Assembly (NCBI GenBank): GCA_963634745.1
Contig: CAVHCX010000003.1
Span: 62,001-126,000 of the forward strand
From: CAKRJP01 sp963634745
GTDB taxonomy: Bacteria; Bacillota; Clostridia; Lachnospirales; Lachnospiraceae
Direction of reading: 5' to 3'
DNA length: 64,000 nucleotides
Part shown: positions 17,357-26,170 of the stretch, piece after piece
Layout: each line of letters starts with the position of its first letter
Numbering within the stretch: position 1 is the first letter of the stretch
Position numbers and translations under genes: made by a program
Notes under the pieces: model-generated
The model's database searches: none
Told to the model about the DNA's origin: nothing
The model's input: the letters and a program-made list of their open reading frames with translations, nothing else

Positions 17357-18910
17357 ATGAAATTATTTATAGCAGATGATGAACAAGATGTCCGCGAGGG
17401 ACTGCGTTATATTCTGGATTGGTCTGCGCTTGGATTTTATATATGTGGAGAAGGGAAAAATGGGGCAGATACCTTAGAACAGATTCTGATTTCTCACCCC
17501 GATGTGGTTCTTATGGATATTCGCATGCCAAAGCTTTCCGGCCTGGAAGTTATTAGACAGGCAAAGGAAGGGGGCTTTCAGGGAAAGTTTATTATTCTCA
17601 GCGGCTACTCTGATTTTTCCTATGCCCAGGAAGCCATTAAGTATGGGGTTAGCTCTTATCTTACCAAACCCATCGATGAAGATGAACTGGAAATGGCGGT
17701 CCTAGAAGCTAAAAATGCTCTTACCGAGGAGCAGAATGCCGAAAAAAAACTGGTGGAATACCGGTCGAAAGCCAGGGATGCCATTCTAAAGGACCTCCTT
17801 CTTAACAAGGCAGACCCCAGCTATCTTGACTACCGCGATATCGCCTTGGAGGCTTCTATTTATCAGGTGGTCATTTACACAAATTACAATCAGGAATCCT
17901 TCCAGACCAGCTGGAATTTTGCCGATATCCTGCGCCTTGTCAACAAAGACCACAATTCTCTGGACGATATTCGCCTGGAAAATATGAATGTCATTTTATT
18001 AAAAGGGGACTTTGCCTTGAATCGTTTTCAGGAGCTTTTAGACCGTTATTTTTGCCAGCCAAAGAAGGGATCGCCTCTAGACTCTCTATTTCTTACCTAT
18101 GGCCACCCGGTCTATCGGGTAGATCAGATTTATACATCCTTTCAGGAAGCCTCTGACCTTATGAAACGAAGGTTTTTTTGCAGTCCCAACCAGCATGTTC
18201 TAGGCTTCTTAGAACTTCCTGAAAACAATGCGTCCGGCCAAAATACAAACGTGCCGGAGGATACCTACTCCGAGCGAATTGCCAATTATATTCAATCAGG
18301 CAACCTGCACATGCTGATGGAGGTTTTGGATGAGCTAAAAAACGACTTATATTTTACAGATGCAAAAGTAGCTGTCCTCAAGCATTATCTTGCAGATATC
18401 ATGATTCAGGTTAAGTCCTTGATCACCCATACCTATGGACTTTCTAATCTTCCCCTGCCAAATAATGCTGCCATCATCAGTACCATCGAGGAGCAATATT
18501 ATCTCTATGAGATTTTGCAGTTTTTCACCGTACAGTTTGAGATGTATATGAATGCCATTGACTCGCCAAGCCGCGAAAGTGTTATGGATGGCATTTTAAA
18601 TTATATTCATCATAATTATCAAAAGAACCTAAAGCTGGGCTCTATTGCAGAACTTTTCGGCTACAACAGTTCCTACTTAGGAAAGATTTTTAACAAAAGC
18701 ACCGGTAAAAATTTCAACTCCTATGTAGATGAGATCCGGATTGAAAATTCCAAGAAACTGTTGGAAAAGTATGACTACAAGGTCTACGAGATTGCCCAGA
18801 GAGTCGGCTACTCAAACGTTGATTATTTCCATAAAAAATTTAATAAATATACCGGCATGAGTCCTGCGGAATATCGAAAGAGTAAGGCCGGCAAGAATCA
18901 ATCACAGTAA
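17357..18910 (+). CDS. YesN-type response regulator with AraC DNA-binding domain
   Basis: This 517-residue cytoplasmic regulator has a receiver domain (1-120) with the acidic pocket DDE at 7-9, phospho-acceptor Asp54 in VLMDIRMPK and Lys near 103 (YLTKP). A long middle domain of unknown role follows, then a C-terminal AraC-type double helix-turn-helix (about 410-510) with IAQRVGYSNVDYFHKKF. It is cotranscribed with the sensor kinase upstream and followed by a terminator. Its probable targets are the divergent importer and glycosidase genes, by analogy with YesMN systems. Confidence 0.93.
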   Translation: MKLFIADDEQDVREGLRYILDWSALGFYICGEGKNGADTLEQILISHPDVVLMDIRMPKLSGLEVIRQAKEGGFQGKFIILSGYSDFSYAQEAIKYGVSSYLTKPIDEDELEMAVLEAKNALTEEQNAEKKLVEYRSKARDAILKDLLLNKADPSYLDYRDIALEASIYQVVIYTNYNQESFQTSWNFADILRLVNKDHNSLDDIRLENMNVILLKGDFALNRFQELLDRYFCQPKKGSPLDSLFLTYGHPVYRVDQIYTSFQEASDLMKRRFFCSPNQHVLGFLELPENNASGQNTNVPEDTYSERIANYIQSGNLHMLMEVLDELKNDLYFTDAKVAVLKHYLADIMIQVKSLITHTYGLSNLPLPNNAAIISTIEEQYYLYEILQFFTVQFEMYMNAIDSPSRESVMDGILNYIHHNYQKNLKLGSIAELFGYNSSYLGKIFNKSTGKNFNSYVDEIRIENSKKLLEKYDYKVYEIAQRVGYSNVDYFHKKFNKYTGMSPAEYRKSKAGKNQSQ

Positions 18911-18945
18911 AAAAATGACTGAGGATACTTTCCCCAGTCATTTTT
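18911..18945. terminator. Bidirectional terminator between yesN-like gene and lipoprotein gene
   Basis: AAAAATGACTG and CAGTCATTTTT form a stem with A-rich and T-rich flanks, so it can work on both strands. It separates the convergent regulator and binding-protein genes. Confidence 0.85.
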
Positions 18946-18964
18946 CTATTTTATCAAAGAGCTC

Positions 18965-20731
18965 TTATTCCCCATCCTGAGCGTTTGAATTATTATAATC
19001 TTCTACAGCCTGTTTCTTTGCTGCTGCCTGATCTTTTGCATTCTGCATGTCAACCTTTAAGACCTCTTCATATCCGAGTCCCTTGACGGTATCCTGCATG
19101 TTCTTTAGGATTTGATTAAATTCAGCCTCATCGGATGCAAATACCATCTGCCAAGAGCTGTCTACGATGGTGGTCTTACACTGGTTTCTCAAAGTTGTAA
19201 TGTCAGAAGATTCTTCCGGCTGTGTATAAGAGATACCGGGTGATACAGAAAGAGCATCCTTATTTTCCAGATATTCAATCGTAGTTTCTGCTCCATCTGC
19301 CCATTCTTTCCAACTGGTATCCAAGGATGTGTTGTTCTTTTCAAGAACGGAAGACCACATAGTCTCCATGTAAGGCTCATTGGTATTAGGATCTGTATCT
19401 ACAAGCGCTACCGTCTTGAAGTTCAAGGCACATACACCGTCCTTCCAAGAACCGCCGCCCCAGTCGTCTGATACTGTTACATCATTACTTGGAAGTGCTT
19501 TTTCACCAAAGTCTGTGAGAACTGCCTTGTCTCCATCCATCTCCCAGGTAAGTCCCTCAGGACCGGCTGCACCATTTGACTGGCCTGCACATTCTACACC
19601 TTCTGCTGAGTAGAGCCAATCGATGAATTCAGCAATCCTTTCCGGCTCTTTCGCCTGGCTTCCGATACAGATTACAACTTTTGCATTTCCTTCTGAATAG
19701 CATCCGGCTGTATAAGGTTTAGAATCTTCAATAAAGCCCGGCATAAATCCCTTTCCGGCTTCCTTATGTTCGGTCGTATTGTAGTAGGCCTGTCCCTGAT
19801 AAGACCAGAGAGAAGTAAGGATCTGTCCGTCACGATACTTGTCTGAAAGGATATCATAACTCTGAGTCGTTGATTCCGGATCGATCAAGCCTTCCTGATT
19901 TGCCTCAAACAAAAACTTCAGGGCTCTTACATAGATACCATCACTGTCTGTGACATCCTGGAAATCACTTCCGTCAGCTTTTGCCAGAACGAAACCTGTA
20001 CCGGTATCATTGTAGCCATAGAGGGAGCAGAAGTTCTTTGCAGCTACCATAGAGCTTCCATCCCAGTCTTTAAAGAGTGACAAAGCATAAGTCTTTTTGC
20101 CTGAATCGCTTTCCGGAATTTGCTCCTGAAGCTGTTTCATAACCGGGATCCAGTCCTCTAAGGTTTTAATCTCCGGACAACCAATGGCTTCATATCCGTC
20201 CCATCTCATATAAGGGGCAACCAAAGGTTCGATACCATCTGCAGATACCTCCGGTGACTGACTGGAAATTTCACTTGGAATGCACCATACGCCGTCCTGG
20301 CCCGCATTCTCATTGGCCTTCTCGATGGCAGCACTATAATTTTTCATAACATCTTTATCTTTCAAAAGATCGGTCATATCCATCAAAAGGCCGGCTTTTA
20401 CCATATCTTTTAAACGACCGTTTTCTGTATTGGAAATAATAATATCTCCCAGATTTCCTGCCGCAGACCTGGTCTGGAAGAGGGTATCTCCGCCACCTGC
20501 TACGTTGGGTGCAATAATATTGAGCTCAATGTTGAATTTGTCTTTTACAATTTTTGCAAACCAACCGGACTGGATGCCCTGATAGTTGGCCTGATCATCA
20601 TATACGTCTACGGTCAGGACGTCACCTGAACTCGCAGAATCACTGCTGCTGTCTTTTCCGCCGCATCCGGTCAGAACTGTGGATGCTGCAAGCACCGTGG
20701 ACAGCAAAATACCTATTACTTTCTTTTTCAT
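18965..20731 (-). CDS. ABC sugar-importer lipoprotein (family 1 solute-binding protein, LplA-like)
   Basis: This 588-residue lipoprotein would be anchored outside the cell through Cys23 of the lipobox LTGC. It is as long as LplA/YtcQ-type proteins that bind oligosaccharides, rather than the about 430 residues of simple-sugar binders. Its permeases are encoded just upstream (13-base gap). I chose the ATG at 20729-20731, eight bases from GGAGG. The nearby glycosidases suggest beta-glucan or xyloglucan oligosaccharides as ligand; this is inference. No ATPase gene is present, as is usual for systems sharing an MsmX-type ATPase. Confidence 0.9.
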   Translation of the reverse strand: MKKKVIGILLSTVLAASTVLTGCGGKDSSSDSASSGDVLTVDVYDDQANYQGIQSGWFAKIVKDKFNIELNIIAPNVAGGGDTLFQTRSAAGNLGDIIISNTENGRLKDMVKAGLLMDMTDLLKDKDVMKNYSAAIEKANENAGQDGVWCIPSEISSQSPEVSADGIEPLVAPYMRWDGYEAIGCPEIKTLEDWIPVMKQLQEQIPESDSGKKTYALSLFKDWDGSSMVAAKNFCSLYGYNDTGTGFVLAKADGSDFQDVTDSDGIYVRALKFLFEANQEGLIDPESTTQSYDILSDKYRDGQILTSLWSYQGQAYYNTTEHKEAGKGFMPGFIEDSKPYTAGCYSEGNAKVVICIGSQAKEPERIAEFIDWLYSAEGVECAGQSNGAAGPEGLTWEMDGDKAVLTDFGEKALPSNDVTVSDDWGGGSWKDGVCALNFKTVALVDTDPNTNEPYMETMWSSVLEKNNTSLDTSWKEWADGAETTIEYLENKDALSVSPGISYTQPEESSDITTLRNQCKTTIVDSSWQMVFASDEAEFNQILKNMQDTVKGLGYEEVLKVDMQNAKDQAAAKKQAVEDYNNSNAQDGE

Positions 20732-20744
20732 CAAATTTTCCTCC

Positions 20745-21662
20745 TTAACCTTTTACAGAACCGATCATAATACCCGATACAAAGAATCTCTGGAAAATCG
20801 GATATACAAACAAGATCGGTAATACTACGATGACAGAGACTGTCATTCGAATCGAAGTCGGTGTCTGCTGTGATGCAATCATGGCTGCTGAAACGGTTCC
20901 TGAATTTCGAACCATGGCTGCCAGGGAACTTGCCTGATTGATATAAGTGTACAACAGATACTGTAAAGAATAAAGCTTCTGATCTGTAATGTAGATCAAT
21001 GTATCCTGGAAGGAATTCCACTGGGCAACCGCTGCCCAAATTGCTACGGTAGCAAGAATCGGCTTGGCTGTGGGAAGAATAATCTTCCAGAAGATGGTAA
21101 GAATTCCTGCCCCGTCAATCTCTGCAGCTTCCTGAAGAGATTTTGGCATAGATTCAATGTAGGTCTTTACCATGATAATACTAAAGGGTTGTACAATCGC
21201 AGGTAAGATATATACCCAGAAGGTGTTGGTTAAATGCAGGGTTCGCATGGTAATAAACATAGGAATGATACCCGCATTGAAATACATGGTAATTACAAAA
21301 AAGCGATACCAGAATTTTCTATGCCAAAGTTCTTCCTGGGTAAATAAAAATCCCAAAAAGGCGGATGCCATGACGGCGCAAACTGTACCGATCACCGTTC
21401 TGGCTACCGAAATAAGGGCCGCTCTGGGAAGTCCATCCAGGGACAAGACCTGCACATAGTTTGCCAAATGGATTCCCTGAGGGAGGAAATTGATGGCTCC
21501 GTTGGCACTTAATTCGTTATTACTCAGAGTGTTTATAATCATATAGTAAAAAGGATAGGCACAAATCAGTGTAATGATAATAAACACCAAATAGTTGATG
21601 ATATTAAATGCTACATCCCCGCTTTTCATTTTTTTATGTTGCTTTTTTATTACGGCTTCCAC
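20745..21662 (-). CDS. ABC sugar-importer permease (YtcP/LplC-like)
   Basis: This inner-membrane permease has 305 residues, six hydrophobic segments and the EAA loop (ESMPKSLQEAAEIDGA near 180-195) that docks the ATPase. The start is GTG at 21660-21662, supported by AGGAAGGAGG seven bases upstream; a longer reading would run back into the previous permease gene. It is the second permease of the operon, 16 bases after the first. Confidence 0.92.
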   Translation of the reverse strand: MEAVIKKQHKKMKSGDVAFNIINYLVFIIITLICAYPFYYMIINTLSNNELSANGAINFLPQGIHLANYVQVLSLDGLPRAALISVARTVIGTVCAVMASAFLGFLFTQEELWHRKFWYRFFVITMYFNAGIIPMFITMRTLHLTNTFWVYILPAIVQPFSIIMVKTYIESMPKSLQEAAEIDGAGILTIFWKIILPTAKPILATVAIWAAVAQWNSFQDTLIYITDQKLYSLQYLLYTYINQASSLAAMVRNSGTVSAAMIASQQTPTSIRMTVSVIVVLPILFVYPIFQRFFVSGIMIGSVKG

Positions 21663-21678
21663 TTCTTTTCCTCCTTCC

Positions 21679-22620
21679 TTAGATAATAGATGCTCCACGC
21701 GTTTTCTTGGATACAAAGTTTACGATCATAAGCAGGGTAACACTGACCACGCTCTTTAACATACTGATGGCAGTTGCAAGGGATAAGCTGCTTCCTGTCA
21801 TACCAATGTTATAAACATACAAGTCAAGTACCTGGATATGTGCTTTATTAAATGCATTCTGGAATACATAATACTGGTCCATACCATTGTTTAGGAAATT
21901 CGCTACGGACATCATTAACAGTACAAAAAATGTAGGCGCAAGGGCCGGTATTGTAATATTTTTGATGACCTGGAAACGGTTGGCACCGTCTACTCTGGCC
22001 GCCTCATAAAGTTCCTGATCAATTCCTGCGATGGCCGCCAGGTACATGATTGCTCCCCATCCAAGGCCCTTCCACATACTCCATAGGGTCATCCACAAAT
22101 AGGTATGGGCATCGCTGTCCAAGAATTTAATGGGGCTTGTGATGATTCCCATATTCTGCAAAACCGTATTGACCATACCACTGTCTGTAAATAAGCTGAA
22201 TGCTACGGAATAAACCAGAACCCAGCTGATAAAGTTTGGCAGAGTCGTGAGGGTCTGGACCAAATTCTTGAACCACTTGCATTTAATCTCATTTAGAAAA
22301 ATAGCAAATGCCGCCGGCAAAATGGATGTTGCAATTCCCAGCAAGCTCATGGCAAAGGTATTTTTCATAACCTGAATCATCTGTTGCACCTGGGTCTTAT
22401 TTGCAAATAAGGTCTTAAACCACTTCAAACCTACAAACTCACACTGAGACAAATCGAGGGGCGGTTTGTAATCATAGAAAGAATAAATCCAACCATGAAG
22501 AGGGAAATAAGAAAACAGGAAACATAGAATGATAAAGGGTATCAGGCAGTAGAACAATCTGCGGCTTCTGGCAAGCTTGGCTGCACTTTGTTTTGTTTTA
22601 CTTACCGCTTGTTTTTTCAT
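21679..22620 (-). CDS. ABC sugar-importer permease (LplB/YteP-like)
   Basis: This is the first gene of the importer operon: 313 residues, six predicted helices, an FSYFPLHGWIYSF-type first external segment typical of LplB homologues, and an EAA loop (IDQELYEAARVDGA near 197-210). A GGAGAG ribosome site precedes the ATG. It is divergent from the yesL-like/cellobiose phosphorylase pair, so both units probably respond to the YesM/YesN system or another regulator binding between them. Confidence 0.92.
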   Translation of the reverse strand: MKKQAVSKTKQSAAKLARSRRLFYCLIPFIILCFLFSYFPLHGWIYSFYDYKPPLDLSQCEFVGLKWFKTLFANKTQVQQMIQVMKNTFAMSLLGIATSILPAAFAIFLNEIKCKWFKNLVQTLTTLPNFISWVLVYSVAFSLFTDSGMVNTVLQNMGIITSPIKFLDSDAHTYLWMTLWSMWKGLGWGAIMYLAAIAGIDQELYEAARVDGANRFQVIKNITIPALAPTFFVLLMMSVANFLNNGMDQYYVFQNAFNKAHIQVLDLYVYNIGMTGSSLSLATAISMLKSVVSVTLLMIVNFVSKKTRGASII

Positions 22621-22893
22621 TGTACTCTCTCCTTCTTTTAGAATGCGCTGCAGCTTTTCTTTAATTCCTGCTCATTGTAGCATTCCTCCTATTTGAGAAG
22701 ATACCGACCAAATCAGAGGCTAAATATAGGAAAAATCTTGTCTTTTTAAGATGAAGCCCTACAAAATCTATTTTTGAAGGTATTTTACCTCTATTTTTAT
22801 CTGTAGTTTTTTGCCCACTCCCTCCATAAGATAAGCATATGCTAAGAAAAATGTTTTTATTTTCTTTATGTAATTTGTGGAAGGAGAAGAGTT
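22621..22893. other. Divergent intergenic region between importer and phosphorylase operons
   Basis: These 273 bases hold both 5' leaders. I see no consensus -35/-10 pair. A TATATT on the minus strand near 22722 and AT-rich tracts could be activator-dependent promoters. No terminator or RNA structure stands out. Confidence 0.5.
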
Positions 22894-23547
22894 ATGAAAT
22901 TCAATACCGAAAGTCCCATCTTTCAGTTTCTGGAAACTTTTTCTGATTTTGTGATCTTAAATATCTTTTTTGTGATCACCTGTATCCCTGTGGTGACCCT
23001 TGGTCCTGCCCTCACGGCCCTATATTCTGTCACCCTCCGGGAGGCCAGAAATGAGCAGGGATATATCCTTCAGGCCTATTTTGCTGCCCTTAAAGAAAAT
23101 TTCAAACGTTCTTTTTTACTGTCTTTTTTGTATAGCATAGTAGGAGCAATCCTCCTCTATAATCTCGCCTTCTGGGCCCAGATAAAGACACTCACCGGCC
23201 ATGCGATTTTAATTGTTATTGCCTGCCTGACCCTGCTTTATCTGGTCTCACTTTTGTATGTCTTTGCCCTGAGTGCAAGATTTGAAAACAGCCTAAAACA
23301 GACAGTTAAAAATTCTTTGCTGCTTGCCCTGGCAAATCCTATGCAGACTATGCTCATCCTGCTCATTATTCTTGTAGGATTCAGCCTGGCCTATGTAAGC
23401 CCCATCTTCCGTGTATTTCTGCTTATTTTCGGATTTGCATTTTTAGCTTACTGTACTTCTTTTCCACTGACCAAGGTCTTTAGCAAATACGAACCTCTTG
23501 CGCATGAAGATGGACAAGAGGAATCCGTATCAAGCAAGGATCGATAG
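22894..23547 (+). CDS. YesL-like membrane protein (DUF624)
   Basis: This 217-residue protein has an N-terminal helix, the family motif ITCIPVVTLGPALTALY near residues 30-46, and four further hydrophobic segments. DUF624/YesL proteins are regularly encoded with YesM/YesN and LplB/YtcP-type importers, but their role is not known. It starts the operon with cellobiose phosphorylase, 33 bases downstream. An AAGGAGA ribosome site supports the start. Confidence 0.88.
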   Translation: MKFNTESPIFQFLETFSDFVILNIFFVITCIPVVTLGPALTALYSVTLREARNEQGYILQAYFAALKENFKRSFLLSFLYSIVGAILLYNLAFWAQIKTLTGHAILIVIACLTLLYLVSLLYVFALSARFENSLKQTVKNSLLLALANPMQTMLILLIILVGFSLAYVSPIFRVFLLIFGFAFLAYCTSFPLTKVFSKYEPLAHEDGQEESVSSKDR

Positions 23548-23580
23548 GGTCAGACACTTACTACAAGGAGATTTTTCACT

Positions 23581-26016
23581 ATGAAATATGGATTTTTTGA
23601 CGACAAGAAGAAAGAATATGTAATCACAGATCCTAAGACCCCCAATCCATGGATCAATTATCTGGGAAATGAAGATTTCTTTTCTCTGATTTCTAATACT
23701 GCAGGAGGATACAGCTTTTACAAGGATGCCAAACTCCTTCGTATCACCCGTTACCGCTACAATAATGTGCCGGCGGATACCAACGGACGCTATTACTTTA
23801 TCAATGACCGGGGATGTATCTGGAATCCCGGCTGGCAGCCTTCCCAGACAGCCTTAGATTCTTACCAATGTCACCATGGACTTGGTTACACTCGTTTTTC
23901 TTCTTCCAAAAATAAAATTGAAGCGGATCTGACTGCCTTTGTGCCTCTTCATGAGACCTGCGAAGTCAACTATTTAAAGCTCAAGAATACAGATTCTAAA
24001 GCCCATAAACTGACGCTGACTTCCTATGTAGAATTCTGCTTCTGGAACGCCGTAGATGATGCTACAAACTTTCAGAGGAATTTAAGTCTTGGTGAGGTGG
24101 AAGTGATCGGATCTGAAATCTATCATAAGACTGAATACAGAGAGCGCCGCAATCATTATGCCTTCTACAGTGTCAACCAGCCGGTGGACGGTTTTGACAC
24201 CAGTCGGGATGATTTCCTTGGAGCCTACGGTTCTATCCAGTCCCCCAAGGCCGTTGTGGACCAAAGTTCCTACCAGACCCTGGCCAGCGGCGGTGCTGTC
24301 ATCGGTTCCCACAGGATTGAGGTAAGCCTGGCTCCGGGAGAAGAAAAATCCTTTATTTTCCTCCTTGGCTATGCTGAGAATCCTGATAAGAAAAAATGGG
24401 AAGCTCCCAATGTAATTAACAAGACCCCGGCTAAGGCTATCATGTCCCGTTATCAGACGGACGACCAGGTCAAAGAGGCCCTTGCCTGCCTGGCATCCTA
24501 CTGGGACAAGCTTCTTTCTAGATACAGCCTATCCTGCGAGGACGACAAGCTTTCCAGAATGGTAAATATCTGGAACCAGTACCAGTGTATGGTTACTTTT
24601 AATATGTCCCGGTCTGCCTCTTATTTTGAGTCCGGTACCGGAAGAGGCATGGGATTCCGTGACTCCTGCCAGGATCTTTTGGGCTTTGTCCACCTGATTC
24701 CGGAGCGGGCCAGAGGACGAATCCTTGATATTGCCGCAACCCAGATGGAAGACGGAAGTGCCTACCACCAGTATCAGCCCCTGACCAAGCGAGGCAATCT
24801 TGATATCGGCAGTGGCTTTAATGACGACCCGCTCTGGCTTATTGCCGCAGTCAGTGCCTATACAAAAGAAAGCGGTGATTTTGGCATTTTAGATGAAATG
24901 GTAGATTTTGATAATGATCCTAAAAAGGCCGCTCCTCTTCTTGAGCACTTAAAAAGATCTTTTGAATATAGCCTGACCCATCTTGGTCCCCACAAGCTTC
25001 CTCTCATCGGCCGGGCCGACTGGAATGATTGCCTGAACCTTAACTGCTTTTCTAAGGAACCCGGAGAATCCTTCCAGACCACCGGTCCATCAGAGGGCCC
25101 TGTAGCAGAGTCTGTATTTATTGCAGCTATGTTTGTAAAATATGCAAGAGAATATGGACAGATCAATGAGATTCTCGGCCATAAAGAAGAGGCCTCCAGG
25201 GCTTATGATGCTGCCGATGCTATGTATCAGGCCATTCTAAAAGACGGCTGGGACGGCCAATGGTTTTTACGGGCTTATGATGCCAGCGGCCAGAAAGTAG
25301 GCTCTAAGGAGAATAAGGAAGGCAAAATTTTCATTGAGCCTCAGGGATTTTGTGTCCTTGCAGGCGTGGGCGTAAAAGAAGGAAAGGCAAAAGAAGCCTT
25401 AGATTCTGTAAAAGAGCATCTGGATACCAAATACGGCATCATGCTACAGCAACCGGCTTATCAGACCTACCATTTAAATCTCGGAGAAATTTCTTCCTAC
25501 CCACCGGGATATAAGGAGAATGCCGGTATTTTCTGCCACAACAATCCATGGATTTCCATTGCGGAGGCTGTCATCGGCCGGGGAAATCGGGCCTTTGAAA
25601 TTTATAAGAAAACCTGTCCCGCATATATTGAGGACATCAGCGAGATCCACCGGACAGAGCCCTATGTATATTCTCAGATGATCGCAGGCGCCGATGCACC
25701 CAAGCACGGAGAGGCAAAAAATAGTTGGCTCACAGGAACCGCTGCCTGGACCTTTGTAAATGTTTCCCAATATCTTTTGGGCATTCAACCGGATTACGAC
25801 GGCCTGCGCATCGACCCCTGCCTGCCGGATGAGCTAAAGGAGCTTAAGCTGGATCGGACCTACCGCGATGCCCACTATCACATCCATATCAGCAAGCCGG
25901 ACGGCATCGAAAAAGGTGTCCGCAAGATGCTTGTAAATGGCAAGGAAGTGGAAGGGAACCTGGTAAGGCCCCTTGACGGCTGCAGCGAGTATGAGGTTGA
26001 AATCACGATGGGATAA
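23581..26016 (+). CDS. Cellobiose phosphorylase (GH94)
   Basis: The enzyme splits cellobiose with phosphate into glucose and alpha-glucose-1-phosphate in the cytoplasm, saving ATP. Its 811 residues equal the usual length, and the whole sequence follows clostridial cellobiose phosphorylases as I recall them: KYGFFDD at the start, NPWINYLG, SNTAGGYSFYKD near 38-49, NMSRSASYFESG near 341-352 and GRADWNDCLNLN near 477-488. Asp483 is in the position of the general acid of the clostridial enzymes. HNNPWI and KNSWLTGTAAW close the phosphate/sugar site. It is cotranscribed with the yesL-like gene and shows that beta-1,4-linked glucose is the backbone being degraded. Confidence 0.95.
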   Translation: MKYGFFDDKKKEYVITDPKTPNPWINYLGNEDFFSLISNTAGGYSFYKDAKLLRITRYRYNNVPADTNGRYYFINDRGCIWNPGWQPSQTALDSYQCHHGLGYTRFSSSKNKIEADLTAFVPLHETCEVNYLKLKNTDSKAHKLTLTSYVEFCFWNAVDDATNFQRNLSLGEVEVIGSEIYHKTEYRERRNHYAFYSVNQPVDGFDTSRDDFLGAYGSIQSPKAVVDQSSYQTLASGGAVIGSHRIEVSLAPGEEKSFIFLLGYAENPDKKKWEAPNVINKTPAKAIMSRYQTDDQVKEALACLASYWDKLLSRYSLSCEDDKLSRMVNIWNQYQCMVTFNMSRSASYFESGTGRGMGFRDSCQDLLGFVHLIPERARGRILDIAATQMEDGSAYHQYQPLTKRGNLDIGSGFNDDPLWLIAAVSAYTKESGDFGILDEMVDFDNDPKKAAPLLEHLKRSFEYSLTHLGPHKLPLIGRADWNDCLNLNCFSKEPGESFQTTGPSEGPVAESVFIAAMFVKYAREYGQINEILGHKEEASRAYDAADAMYQAILKDGWDGQWFLRAYDASGQKVGSKENKEGKIFIEPQGFCVLAGVGVKEGKAKEALDSVKEHLDTKYGIMLQQPAYQTYHLNLGEISSYPPGYKENAGIFCHNNPWISIAEAVIGRGNRAFEIYKKTCPAYIEDISEIHRTEPYVYSQMIAGADAPKHGEAKNSWLTGTAAWTFVNVSQYLLGIQPDYDGLRIDPCLPDELKELKLDRTYRDAHYHIHISKPDGIEKGVRKMLVNGKEVEGNLVRPLDGCSEYEVEITMG

Positions 26017-26087
26017 TCCGCAGGCAGCAAAGCCTGTGGGGCTTTCGCCCCCCCGACAAGTTGTAAATATAAGTTAGCCTAAAAAAC

Positions 26088-26129
26088 AAGACCGAAGAAG
26101 GAGGATCAGATTCCTCCTTCTTCGGTCTT
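26088..26129. terminator. Strong bidirectional terminator
   Basis: A perfect 18-bp inverted repeat (AAGACCGAAGAAGGAGGA and its complement) with a six-base loop lies between the convergent phosphorylase and GH3 genes. On the minus strand it is followed by TTGTTTTTT. Two smaller GC hairpins sit directly after the phosphorylase stop (26020-26051). Confidence 0.95.
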
Positions 26130-26170
26130 TTAGTATGAATAATAAATGATAAATGGGTCTAGATTATAAT

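Noticed and set aside
18965..22620. Missing ATPase gene as a sign of a broken importer
   Set aside because: Importers of this LplA/B/C type commonly use a shared MsmX-like ATPase encoded elsewhere.
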